A stretch of DNA of 64,000 nt from Bacteroidales bacterium (GTDB taxonomy: Bacteria; Bacteroidota; Bacteroidia; Bacteroidales; UBA932). This document shows, in pieces, positions 25,583 to 34,642 of the stretch. The stretch lies in assembly GCA_017509685.1 (NCBI GenBank), contig JAFWPA010000009.1, positions 140,351 to 204,350 of the forward strand. Reading direction: 5' to 3'. The translations under genes and the position numbers were made by a program. Under the pieces are notes generated by a model. It was not told the DNA's origin, searched no databases, and worked only from the letters and a program-made list of their open reading frames with translations. Each line of letters opens with the position of its first letter. Positions within the stretch are counted from its first letter, which is position 1.

Positions 25583-28056
25583 TATTGGACTCTCTTAAGG
25601 ATGAACTGCCAGGCAATCGATCCACCGCCATTGCCCGTAGCTGTGTAGCTCATCAGGATAAGCTGATCCTTGCTGTAGGACTTCACATAAAGCCAGGGCT
25701 CGTCGGCAAAATCGTTGTTGGGAGTATAGGAGAACATTCCGCCATCATCCAGCTTGATAACTTCGTAGTCATCAACCTCATCGAGCGTATAGTTCACATT
25801 CACCGGATCGATGGCGATGACAAAGTCGTCTCCGTAAGGACTCTCACCGGTCTTAAGGGCGTTGTATACAGTAACATCTTTATTGATATAGGACTTGCCG
25901 TCCACGGGATCCAGCGTATACTTGCCGTCAGCGGTAAAGGTGATTACGTCGTTGTACATAAAGGCGTTGTCCTTGCAGTGGGCTTCACCGCTCCACCAAC
26001 CGGTAGGGTTGGCCAGGGTTTCACCACAGCCAAAATGGCCATTGACGTCGGCATCCCAGGTCCAGGAACCCACAAGGGCTTCTTCCAGAGAAGCAGGCTC
26101 ACCGCCGCCACCCTGACCGTCCTTAGGCTTATACATGAACTGCCAGGCAATGCCTTCATACACGCCAACGAGCGTCATACTGTCTGCTGTCAGTTCCTTG
26201 ATGTAAAGACGGTTGGGTTCGTCATTGATCACAGCGGCATTGGGCACATAGCCAAAGAGGGTTCCGGCAGGGAATTCGATGTATTCGCCGTTTTCATCCT
26301 CATCAAGCACATAGGTGGTTTCCTGCTGCTGGGCAGGAGCATCGTAGTCGTTGCCGTCACCCGTATAGATTTCGGCATGATAACCGGAATCCTTGTTTAC
26401 ATATACAAGACCGTCGGCGCCGGGATTGAAGACATATTTGCCATCGGCAAAGAAGGTGAGCTCATCATCGGTTACACCGTAGGCATCCTTGTCGTGGGGA
26501 GCGGCGCTCCACCAGCCGGCGGGGTTGCCCAGGTCGGGACCGCAGCCCATATAACCAGCCTTGTCATTAGCGGGAATCCAAATCTTGCTGGTGATACCAT
26601 ACAGCGGGTCTTCAGCAGGCTGTACTCCGTTCTTGGGACGGAAGATAAGCTGCCAGGAAATGCCGTCGAAGTTGGCCACCAGGACCAGACGGCTCTCGGT
26701 GAGTTCCGTCACGGTAAGGCGGTTGGGCTCGTCATTGATGACAGCGGCATTAGGCACGTAGCTGTAAAGGATACCGGCAGGGAATTCGATGTAGTCGCCA
26801 TTCCCGTCGGAACCCAGCGTATAGGTAGATTCCTGCTTCTCGGCGGGAGCATCGTAGTCATTGCCGTCACCCGTGTAGATTTCGGCGTGATAACCGGAGT
26901 CCTTGTTTACATACACAACACCATCGGCGCCCGGATCAAAGATGTACTTGCCATCCTTGAAGAAGGTGAGTTCATCATCCTTCACACCATAGGCATCCTT
27001 GTCGTGCGGAGCGGCGCTCCACCAACCGGTGGGGTTGGTCACGTCGGGACCACAGCCCATATAACCCTGCGTTTCGTTGTCCAGGACCCAAGTCTTGCTC
27101 TCCTTTCCATAGAGCGGATCTTCGGAACCGGGAGCAGAGCCTTCGGGAATAAACTCGTAGTACCAGGAGATACCATCCGTATTGTCGGGTGTAAACACCG
27201 TGGCCATGAGCTGCAGCTTCTTTTTGATGGAAGACGTCTTGGTTTCCATCAACTGGTAGCGGGGTTCTTCCACGATGCTCTTGTGGGGCACATAGGAGAG
27301 TTCGCTACCGGATTCCAGCACCAGGTAGATTTCCTCGATACCGGCTTCGTTCCAATTGCTCTCGAAGCTGTACTTGGTGGTCTTCTCAACCGTGTCGAAG
27401 AGGTAGTCTTCATCGGCGGTCTTGAATTCGGTCTTGTATTCAGAGCCCTTGTTGGCGTAGGCCTTTCCGTCACCGGGGTTGAAGGTGTACTGGCCGTCGG
27501 CGCTGAAGGTCATCACGTCGTCATAGAGGAAACCCTTCTTGCCGTTGGCTTCGCAAGACCACCAGCCCTTAGGATCCCCGACAGGACCGCAGCCGAAATG
27601 ACCATTCTCCGAGCTGTTCCATACCCAACTCTGGCTTTCGCCACCGGATACGGCCTTGATGTAAGGAGAAGGATCGAAGGGATCGCGGTAGGTGTTTTCC
27701 AGGGTGAAGGTCTTCACCAAGGAACCCTGGGTCATACCGCCATTGTTGTAGGCTTTCACCTCAACGGCGTATTCACCTGCGTCGCGGAAACGGAGTTTCA
27801 GGCCGTTCACGGTATAGGAGTAATTCTTGTTGGCTTTTCCGTCAATCTTCTGGTCACCGAAGATCCAAACCGGAACCAGTCCCTTGTTATTCATGGTGAA
27901 AGTAACAAAGTTGGTGGTCTGGTCAACGTCTATGGTCACGTCCAGGGCCGATGCCTGAGGGGCCAGAGAAGGGGAGACTTCCGGATACTGGGGAGCACAG
28001 GCGGCGGCAAAAGCCAGACCGGCTGCAACAGCTATATATTTCCAGAATTTTTTCAT
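25582..28056 (-). CDS. Surface lipoprotein with four tandem ~165-residue repeats (SusE/F-position glycan-binding candidate)
   Basis: 824 residues, lipobox Cys20. An N-terminal PKD/Ig-like domain (about 35-120) is followed by four repeats (about 139-303, 317-475, 487-645, 661-823). Each repeat has a W-x-W or W-hydrophobic start, an invariant GCG, a GWW, a beta hairpin with DELTFF..GKY.F.PG, and ends in a W-x-x-x-F/Y strand. Repeats 2 and 3 are nearly identical, also in DNA, so the duplication is recent. Position right after SusD and exposed Trp patches suggest glycan binding; no named domain was recognised, so this is inference. Confidence 0.75.
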   Translation of the reverse strand: MKKFWKYIAVAAGLAFAAACAPQYPEVSPSLAPQASALDVTIDVDQTTNFVTFTMNNKGLVPVWIFGDQKIDGKANKNYSYTVNGLKLRFRDAGEYAVEVKAYNNGGMTQGSLVKTFTLENTYRDPFDPSPYIKAVSGGESQSWVWNSSENGHFGCGPVGDPKGWWSCEANGKKGFLYDDVMTFSADGQYTFNPGDGKAYANKGSEYKTEFKTADEDYLFDTVEKTTKYSFESNWNEAGIEEIYLVLESGSELSYVPHKSIVEEPRYQLMETKTSSIKKKLQLMATVFTPDNTDGISWYYEFIPEGSAPGSEDPLYGKESKTWVLDNETQGYMGCGPDVTNPTGWWSAAPHDKDAYGVKDDELTFFKDGKYIFDPGADGVVYVNKDSGYHAEIYTGDGNDYDAPAEKQESTYTLGSDGNGDYIEFPAGILYSYVPNAAVINDEPNRLTVTELTESRLVLVANFDGISWQLIFRPKNGVQPAEDPLYGITSKIWIPANDKAGYMGCGPDLGNPAGWWSAAPHDKDAYGVTDDELTFFADGKYVFNPGADGLVYVNKDSGYHAEIYTGDGNDYDAPAQQQETTYVLDEDENGEYIEFPAGTLFGYVPNAAVINDEPNRLYIKELTADSMTLVGVYEGIAWQFMYKPKDGQGGGGEPASLEEALVGSWTWDADVNGHFGCGETLANPTGWWSGEAHCKDNAFMYNDVITFTADGKYTLDPVDGKSYINKDVTVYNALKTGESPYGDDFVIAIDPVNVNYTLDEVDDYEVIKLDDGGMFSYTPNNDFADEPWLYVKSYSKDQLILMSYTATGNGGGSIAWQFILKRVQ

Positions 28057-28064
28057 GACAACTG

Positions 28065-29576
28065 TTATTTATTGTAATCGTTCTGTACCAGAGCGGGATC
28101 CTTATCAATTTCGCCCTGAGGGATGGGCCAGTACTTCTTGTTCTCGGTCCAGTCGGTCTTGCGGTATTCGTGATTGGCGGCTTTCAGTACGGTGGGAGCC
28201 AAGCCGCTGCGTACCAGGTCCCAATAACGCTTGCCTTCACCCACAAACTCCTTGTGGCGCTCCTGGATGATGTCTTCGCGGGTGACACCGGTGTCGTGGC
28301 AGTTGGCACGGTCACGCACCTGCTTGAGGTAACTGCTGCCATCCTGTCCCAGGAGGACGGAAAGCTCGGCGGCGTTCAGCAGCGTCTCGGCGTAGCGGTA
28401 GATACGCTCGTTGTTGCAGTAGTTCACGTTATCGGAAGCCTTGTAACCGTGGTTACCGCCTTCACGGGCGATGTACTTGAGGTTCCAGAAACCGGTATCC
28501 TGCCAACGGGGCGTGTATTCGGCACCCGGATGGGAAGCAGCATACTTAGCGAAATTCAGGATACCGCCATCCTTGCGGATATCGTCGTCGGCATACATGT
28601 CGTAAGCGCTCTTGGCGATGGTGCCGAAGCCCCAGCCCTCATGGTAATCGGGAACGTTCTTGGGAGCGGGAATACCGGTGAGGATGGAATTCACCTGACC
28701 ACCGGCAGCGATGGAGTTACCCCAGTCGCGGATACCGCCTTCGGACATATAGTTGATTTCCCAGATGGATTCGGGACCCCATTCACCGGTCTCTTCCCAG
28801 ATGCTTGCGAAATCGGCTACCAGGGAGTACTCGCCGCTGGTGATGATTTCCTTCATGTAGTTGAGGGCGGTCTGGTAACGGCTGTTGTCGTTCTGGTACA
28901 TCACGGCCTCGGCGTAAAGCATATAGGCCATGGCCTTGGTCACGCGGCCTTCACTGCCCACGGCGGCCTTCATGGGAAGGACGTCGAGAGCGATGGCATC
29001 CTCGATCAGTTTGATGAACTTGGCATAAACCTCATCGTGGCCCAGCTGGGGAGCGAAGTAAGGGGCCTCCAGGAGTTCCTCCCAGTAAGGGATGTTACCC
29101 CAGAGTTTCCACAGCATATTATAGTAGTAAGCCATCAGGACCTTGGCCTCGGCCACATAGAGTTTCTTGGTATTGTCATCCACACCTTCGGCGCCATCAA
29201 TGTATTTGATGAGCGTGGCGGCACGGTTGATACCGGAATAGTTCACCGTCCACATCTGGTTGCACACGTCGGTGGAAGTGGCGGTGTAGTAATGCGTCTT
29301 CACAATGATGGGCTGGTCACCTTCGTTGGAACCGCCGGCATACATGTCGTCGCCCATTACATCGAAGATGAGGTGCAGGTTGTCGTACTGGCCAAAGGCA
29401 TAGTCGTACCACTCCAGCGGGTCATAGGCAGCCACAAGGCACTGGAAGAGACGCTCCGGAGTATTGAAGTATTCATCGAGCGGTTCGGAGCTGTTGTGCT
29501 TGGGATTGATGAAATCCTTGGAGCAGGCAGTCAGCAGAACGGCAATGGCACTGAGTGCAATAATTATCTTTTTCAT
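28065..29576 (-). CDS. SusD/RagB family nutrient-binding outer-membrane lipoprotein
   Basis: 503 residues, lipobox Cys18 (AVLLTAC). SusD-type layout: a NPKHNSSEPLDEYFNTPERLF-like N-terminal helix region, TPR-like helices (for example YVAEAKVLMAYYYNMLWKLWGNIPYWEE) and a C-terminal ERHKEFVGEGKRYWDLVRSG block, diagnostic for the family, followed by WPIPQGEIDKDP. It caps the SusC barrel and delivers oligosaccharides into it. It is the second gene of the locus, 12 bases behind SusC. Substrate is inferred as beta-glucan from the neighbouring GH16, GH3 and GH30 enzymes. Confidence 0.95.
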   Translation of the reverse strand: MKKIIIALSAIAVLLTACSKDFINPKHNSSEPLDEYFNTPERLFQCLVAAYDPLEWYDYAFGQYDNLHLIFDVMGDDMYAGGSNEGDQPIIVKTHYYTATSTDVCNQMWTVNYSGINRAATLIKYIDGAEGVDDNTKKLYVAEAKVLMAYYYNMLWKLWGNIPYWEELLEAPYFAPQLGHDEVYAKFIKLIEDAIALDVLPMKAAVGSEGRVTKAMAYMLYAEAVMYQNDNSRYQTALNYMKEIITSGEYSLVADFASIWEETGEWGPESIWEINYMSEGGIRDWGNSIAAGGQVNSILTGIPAPKNVPDYHEGWGFGTIAKSAYDMYADDDIRKDGGILNFAKYAASHPGAEYTPRWQDTGFWNLKYIAREGGNHGYKASDNVNYCNNERIYRYAETLLNAAELSVLLGQDGSSYLKQVRDRANCHDTGVTREDIIQERHKEFVGEGKRYWDLVRSGLAPTVLKAANHEYRKTDWTENKKYWPIPQGEIDKDPALVQNDYNK

Positions 29577-29588
29577 ATCCGTGGTCTG

Positions 29589-32500
29589 TTAGAAAGTTAC
29601 ATTGACACCAAAGGTGACGGTTCTGTTCTGAGGATAGACACCGCGGTCTACGCCCACTGAGGTGAAGCCGCCGGAAACTTCCGGATCGCAGCCGGTATAT
29701 TTGGTGAGCGTGAAGGCGTTCTCGACCTGTCCGTAGAATCTCAGGCGGGAGACAAAGAACTTCTTGGTGAGCTTGGAAGGGAGGGTATAACCCAGCTGGA
29801 TGTTACGGGCACGCAGGAAAGAAGCGTCTTCCAACCAATAGTCGGAAACACGGTAGTTCTCGTTGGCCGAATCAAAAGCGAAGCGGGGATACTTGTTGGT
29901 GGAACCTTCGCCGGTCCAGCGGTTCAGGATGGACTTGGGCAGGTTGATGTAGTACAGGTCGGTACGGCGGGTGACGTTCATGGCCTGGGCGCCTGCCTGG
30001 CCCTGGAGGAGCATGGAGAAGTCGATACCCTTCCAGTCGAAGGTAATGGTGAGGCCGAAGGTCCAGTCCGGAATACCCTTACCCAGTTTGGTGCGGTCAT
30101 CGTCATTGATGACACCGTCGTTGTTGATGTCCTTCCAGCGGAAGTCACCGGGCTGGGCGTTGGGCTGGATGAGTTCGCCCTTGTCGTTCACATAGGCATT
30201 CACCTCGGCCATGTTCTGGAAAACGCCGTCGGTCTTCCATCCCCAGAAGTACGGGAACACTTCACCCACTTCGCCGCGGGTAAGGGAGCCGATCTTATGG
30301 GTGGCCGTGATGATATAGGAGGATTCATCGGCCAGCTTAGTGAGCTTGTTCACGTTGTAGGATGCGTTGGCCTTGATACCGTAATGGAAGTCGCCGGCGC
30401 TGCCGCGATAACCCAGGTCGATTTCGACACCGGAGTTGCGCATGGTACCTACGTTGCCGGTAGGGGCAGAGTCACCTGCATAGGTGGGAACCTGCATCTC
30501 CATGAGCATACCGGAGGCGTCCTTGATATAGTAGTCCAGGGTAGCGGTGAACTGGTTGCCCCACAGACCCAGGTCTACACCGAAGTCGGTCTGGATAGAC
30601 TGTTCCCACTTGGCATTGGGGTTGGCCAGGCCGGAGGCCTTTACGCCGATGTTCACGGCTTCCGTAGCGTTGGCACCGGAACCGAAGATGTAGTTGTTGC
30701 CGGACTGGGCGTACACGGCATACAGGAAGTCGGCCAAGTTGTCCTTACCGTTGATACCCCAGGAGGCGCGGATCTTCGCCATGGAAATGACGCGGTTCTC
30801 CTTCAGGAAGCGCTCGTTCTTGATATTCCAGCCCAGGGAGAAGGACGGGAAGGTACCCCACTTGTTGTTGGGGCCGAAGTGAGAGGAGGCGTCCCGACGG
30901 ACAGTGGCCTGTGCCAGAATGCGCTCGTCAAAGTTATAGGAGACACGGGCGAAATAGGAAAGAATGCTGTACGGGATGGAATTCCAGCTTCCCCAACCGT
31001 CACGGTCGCCGTCGTTGGACTGGCCCAGGGTGTTGTTCACGCTGATCTTCCAGGGATCGTCGGGATAGATGAGGCCCTTGGCGGAAGCGCCCACGGAGGA
31101 AGAGGAGGACTTGTAGGCAGACTGACCCAGCACCACATTCAGGCTGTGCTTTCCGAACGTCTTGTCATAGGTGAGGGTGTTTTCAATCTGGTAGCTGTAG
31201 TAACGGTACATGTTCTGGTAGGCAGAGGAACCGTAGTTGATCTTTTCAACGGTGGAAGCATTGCCACTGGCGTCGTACACCGTGGAAGAGGTAACCGTAT
31301 CGTAGCTGTAGCTCTTGGAGGTGAGGAAGTAGGGAACAGTATAACCGTGCTGGGACACATAGGAGAGGTCCAGGGTAATGGCGTTGCGGAACTTCAGGCC
31401 GTCGATGAGCTGGAGCTCGGTGGTCAGGCCGCCCACAATCTTGTCGGTAGCGGTATAAGCGTGGGGACGGTCCAGCATGGCGATAGGGTTGGCCTGCTCG
31501 TTATAGGTACCGCCGTCGGCGATGAAGTAGGGCTTACCCTGGCTGTCACGGATAATATAAGGATAGCCGGCCGGGTACAGAGTCTTGTAACGGGCTTCTT
31601 CATCGGCGTCGGCATAGATGGGATCCAGCGGGGACATGCCCAGTGCGGAACCCAGCGGGGAACCGTATTCGGAGTTTGCCGAAATGCCGGCGTTCTCGAT
31701 GTGAGCGTAGGAAATCTGGTTGCTGATAGTGAGTTTGTTGAGCCAGATACGGGAAGCGGAATCATCGAAAAGGGTAACGCCCACGTTCTCGCGCAGGGTC
31801 ACTCTGTCATAGTAGGACTGGCCGAAGCGACCGCCGATGGTACCCTTCGAAGAAAGGTAGCCGCCGGAGATGTTGTAGTTGATGCGGCTGGTACCACCGG
31901 AAATGCTCAGGTCGTGCTTCATGATAGGGGCGTTCTTGTCGAAGATGGCGCCCACCCAGTCGGTTCCCTTGCCCAGGGAGTAGGGATCGTCGTAAATGGG
32001 AGCACTGCCGGCATTGAGCATACCCTCGTTCATCATGATGGCATATTCGGTAGCATTGAGAACGGCGGGTTTGCGCCAGGGATTCTGGAATCCGTAGGAA
32101 AAGTCGTAGTTCACCACGGTCTTGCCTTCCTTACCGGACTTGGTGGTCACCAGGATAACACCGTCGGCGGCGCGGGCACCGTAAACGGCAGCGGAAGCGG
32201 CGTCCTTGAGCACGTCGATTCGTTCAATGTCGTTCGGGTTGATGTAGTCGATGCTGCCGGCGGGCATACCATCAACAATATAAAGCGGAGACGCGTGGTT
32301 GATGGAACCCACACCACGGACGATCACCGTGGAACTGGCACCGGGGGCACCGGATTCCTGGGTAACCTGGACACCGGAAGTCATACCCTGAAGCATGTTG
32401 TCCACACGGTTCTGGGACTGGACTCTCAGGTCGTCTGAGGTGACGGAGGAAATAGCCGCGGTCACCACCGATTTTTTCTGGACACCGTAGCCGATGACAA

Positions 32501-32807
32501 CGGTCTCCTCCAGCATCTGGCTGTCGTCCTTGAGGACGATGTCCAGCGTCTGGTCATTGTTAATCGTGAACTGCGTGCTTTCATAACCCAGGCAGGACAC
32601 CTCTACAACCGCGCCGCGCGCGACGCGAAGGGAGAATGCTCCGTCCACGTCGGTCATGGCACCATTGCTGGTTCCCTGCTGAACGATGAAAGCGCCCACG
32701 ATGGGCTGGTTGCCGGAATCCAGGACACGGCCCTTGAAGGTCACGTCCTGTGCCATTGCAACCAGACTCAATCCTAAGAAAAGGACTAAGAAAGCTAGTT
32801 TTTTCAT
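29589..32807 (-). CDS. SusC/RagA family TonB-linked outer-membrane transporter
   Basis: 1072 residues. Signal peptide to about residue 19, a carboxypeptidase-regulatory-like domain (about 22-95), a TonB-box-containing segment near EETVVIGYGVQ (about 105-115), the plug (about 118-230 with QESGAPGASSTVIVRGVGS and AASAAVYGARAADGVILVTT) and a 22-strand barrel ending in VTFGVNVTF. It imports oligosaccharides across the outer membrane using TonB energy. It is first in the operon after a 65-base leader, with a terminator of the upstream regulator gene in between. All signatures are intact. Confidence 0.96.
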   Translation of the reverse strand: MKKLAFLVLFLGLSLVAMAQDVTFKGRVLDSGNQPIVGAFIVQQGTSNGAMTDVDGAFSLRVARGAVVEVSCLGYESTQFTINNDQTLDIVLKDDSQMLEETVVIGYGVQKKSVVTAAISSVTSDDLRVQSQNRVDNMLQGMTSGVQVTQESGAPGASSTVIVRGVGSINHASPLYIVDGMPAGSIDYINPNDIERIDVLKDAASAAVYGARAADGVILVTTKSGKEGKTVVNYDFSYGFQNPWRKPAVLNATEYAIMMNEGMLNAGSAPIYDDPYSLGKGTDWVGAIFDKNAPIMKHDLSISGGTSRINYNISGGYLSSKGTIGGRFGQSYYDRVTLRENVGVTLFDDSASRIWLNKLTISNQISYAHIENAGISANSEYGSPLGSALGMSPLDPIYADADEEARYKTLYPAGYPYIIRDSQGKPYFIADGGTYNEQANPIAMLDRPHAYTATDKIVGGLTTELQLIDGLKFRNAITLDLSYVSQHGYTVPYFLTSKSYSYDTVTSSTVYDASGNASTVEKINYGSSAYQNMYRYYSYQIENTLTYDKTFGKHSLNVVLGQSAYKSSSSSVGASAKGLIYPDDPWKISVNNTLGQSNDGDRDGWGSWNSIPYSILSYFARVSYNFDERILAQATVRRDASSHFGPNNKWGTFPSFSLGWNIKNERFLKENRVISMAKIRASWGINGKDNLADFLYAVYAQSGNNYIFGSGANATEAVNIGVKASGLANPNAKWEQSIQTDFGVDLGLWGNQFTATLDYYIKDASGMLMEMQVPTYAGDSAPTGNVGTMRNSGVEIDLGYRGSAGDFHYGIKANASYNVNKLTKLADESSYIITATHKIGSLTRGEVGEVFPYFWGWKTDGVFQNMAEVNAYVNDKGELIQPNAQPGDFRWKDINNDGVINDDDRTKLGKGIPDWTFGLTITFDWKGIDFSMLLQGQAGAQAMNVTRRTDLYYINLPKSILNRWTGEGSTNKYPRFAFDSANENYRVSDYWLEDASFLRARNIQLGYTLPSKLTKKFFVSRLRFYGQVENAFTLTKYTGCDPEVSGGFTSVGVDRGVYPQNRTVTFGVNVTF

Positions 32808-32871
32808 ACGCTTTGATTTGGTTTGCGTTGGTTATTGTTAATAAATGTGTGTTTCGACAATATGTCTGGTG

Positions 32872-32879
32872 CAAAATTA
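32872..32879 (-). promoter_or_regulatory. -7 element of the glucan utilization operon
   Basis: TAATTTTG on the minus strand, fitting TAnnTTTG, with a leader of about 65 bases before susC. This is the only clear promoter between 33.0 and 20.7 kb, so susC to GH30 are read as one unit. Confidence 0.5.
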
Positions 32880-32883
32880 TAAG

Positions 32884-32926
32884 CAAAAAAAGCAGCCGCT
32901 TCCTTTAAGAATATTAAAGTAGCGGC
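32884..32926 (-). terminator. Terminator between the DUF6377-type regulator and susC
   Basis: Interrupted inverted repeat (GCCGCT/AGCGGC, with CTTTAA/TTAAAG inside; 32895-32926) followed on the minus strand by seven T (32890-32884). It ends the regulator transcript directly upstream of the susC -7 element. Confidence 0.7.
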
Positions 32927-32936
32927 ATAATAAAGC

Positions 32937-32961
32937 TAATTAGTTAAAACTAAACTAATTA
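32937..32961. promoter_or_regulatory. AT-rich inverted repeat upstream of the glucan operon
   Basis: Arms TAATTAGTT (32937-32945) and AACTAATTA (32953-32961), 9 perfect pairs with a 7-base spacer. It is located about 60-85 bases upstream of the susC -7 element and just after the regulator stop codon. It could be an operator for the locus or a weak first terminator hairpin; the sequence does not decide. Confidence 0.35.
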
Positions 32962-33010
32962 AAATACTTTAAAATAGTGAAAAAGTAGTAATGAAATAGG
33001 GCGAAACCCT

Positions 33011-34642
33011 TTACTTTCCAATGGCTTTCACCTGCTCTTCGAAGGCCTCACGGTCTCCCAGGGCGGCATTTTTGACAGCCACCTTGTAGTTGTAGATGGT
33101 GCTCAGGGAATAGTCCAGCATAGTGGCAATGGCCTTGCTGTCGTCCACGCCCAGACGGATGAGGGCGAAGATGCGCTGCGCCGTGGTGAGCCTTCCGTCG
33201 GGAGCCACTTCCCGCGCCTCCTCCTTGAGAAGGGCGTTGAATTTCTCCACAAACGCCGGATACAGGGCCAGGAAGGTAGAGTCGAAGGTTTCGTAGAATT
33301 CGTCGCGCGCCTTTTCGCTGCGGCCGCTGATGGACAGCTCCTTGAGCAATTGGTCGGCCTTCCCCTGCTTGAGCAGGTTGCGGAAGCGGTTGTCTTCCGT
33401 CCGGATAACGGAAACCTGCGCCGAGAGGCCCTGCAGGAAATTCAGGATGTATCTTTCCTTCACCTTATCGGCCTTGGAAATCTGCTGGTTCAGGCCGTTC
33501 AGGGTCACGTTGGCCAGCGCCAGGGAATTGTTGCTTTCCTCCAGCTCCATCCGCAGCTTGGAGAGTTTGCGGGAGCGGGCGATGAGGAAATAAGTGACCA
33601 TGGATAATATTAAGGTAAGGAAAGCCAGCAGGATAGACCATATCTGACCGGAACGGGTAACGCGGACCTGCCGTTCCTGATAAGCGTCTTCCACCTGCAT
33701 CAGGAAGCGGGAAATCTGCCAGGGGCGCAGCTTGGCGTTATACAACAGGGCATCTTCCTGGGCAATGCGCAGATAACGGAAACTGCGGTCGACGTCGGTG
33801 GGCAGGATGAGCTGGGCCACCATCGTAAGGGAAGCATAGTCCCGGACAGCATTCACAATGTCGCATTCGGCACTCTTGACCAGCCACTGCATTCGCTCTG
33901 TCTGATTGCCTTTCTGCTCCTCCAGTTCCGACTGGAAAAAGGCATGGATAGCGTAATCCCGGTCTTCCGGCTTTACACTGCCCAGCAGCAGACGGCTCAC
34001 GCTGTCGGCGGCTTCCAGCCGGCCTTCCTCCATAAACTGGTCCCGCAGGATCCAGCGGTAGCGGGACGACTCGGGGCGAAGCATCTGATACAGACGCTCC
34101 CGGAAAGAGGCGGCCGGGGGAATGGACATGCGCTCCACCATTCCGGAATTGCCCGCCATGTCCTTGCTGAAATCGTACAGCGTCCAGTAATACTCCTCCT
34201 GCAGCGGCTTGGACAGTTGATCCGGCTGAATCTGGTCGTACAGGATCTGGCTGGCCTCGAAGTAGTTGCCGGCCTTCTCATAGAGATGACCCAGTATGAT
34301 GGTGGCCTGGTCGTAACGCTCCTTGTCCGGAATGGACAGCGCCAGTGCCTGTGCCTTTTTCAGATAGGCCTGCGTAGAGTCGAAGCTGAAGGCGAAATAG
34401 TCGCTGGCAGCAATGATTTCCAATTCATACCGGCTCGCCGGGTCCTGCGTGGCGCTGATGAGGCGCCGATAGGCGTCCAGCTGATCCTGTTTCTTGGCAA
34501 CGTACAGTTCCTTGGCGGCCAGGTAACCGTCCAGCTCGTCCATCAGTTTCTGGATCTTGCGGTCTGTACGCTTAGGGGCCATGCAGGCTGTCACCAGAAC
34601 GGTGACGGCCGCCGCCAGTATCATGTTCTTACTCAAGCACAT
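33011..34642 (-). CDS. DUF6377-type transmembrane TPR/HTH regulator of the adjacent glucan locus
   Basis: 543 residues: lipoprotein or signal-anchor N terminus (AVTVLVTAC), a helical TPR-like sensor region (about 25-325), one transmembrane helix (about 333-352, WSILLAFLTLILSMVTYFLI), a coiled-coil segment with NNSLALANVTLNGLNQQ, and a cytoplasmic C terminus. The end (ALIRLGVDDSKAIATMLDYSLSTIYNYK) looks like a helix-turn-helix. The overall layout matches DUF6377 proteins found beside SusC/D genes, so a role in sensing glycan and switching on the locus is inferred. It overlaps sufD by 14 bases; a TATCTTTG box sits 4 bases upstream of the ATG. Confidence 0.75.
   Translation of the reverse strand: MCLSKNMILAAAVTVLVTACMAPKRTDRKIQKLMDELDGYLAAKELYVAKKQDQLDAYRRLISATQDPASRYELEIIAASDYFAFSFDSTQAYLKKAQALALSIPDKERYDQATIILGHLYEKAGNYFEASQILYDQIQPDQLSKPLQEEYYWTLYDFSKDMAGNSGMVERMSIPPAASFRERLYQMLRPESSRYRWILRDQFMEEGRLEAADSVSRLLLGSVKPEDRDYAIHAFFQSELEEQKGNQTERMQWLVKSAECDIVNAVRDYASLTMVAQLILPTDVDRSFRYLRIAQEDALLYNAKLRPWQISRFLMQVEDAYQERQVRVTRSGQIWSILLAFLTLILSMVTYFLIARSRKLSKLRMELEESNNSLALANVTLNGLNQQISKADKVKERYILNFLQGLSAQVSVIRTEDNRFRNLLKQGKADQLLKELSISGRSEKARDEFYETFDSTFLALYPAFVEKFNALLKEEAREVAPDGRLTTAQRIFALIRLGVDDSKAIATMLDYSLSTIYNYKVAVKNAALGDREAFEEQVKAIGK

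Noticed and set aside
25531-28077. 848-codon open frame on the plus strand opposite the repeat lipoprotein
   Set aside because: It mirrors the minus-strand gene; its composition is that of a shadow frame (Val/Gly/His-rich), with no signal or motif, whereas the minus frame has a lipobox, repeats and operon context.
30297-32438. 713-codon open frame opposite susC
   Set aside because: Shadow frame; the SusC plug and barrel signatures are on the minus strand.
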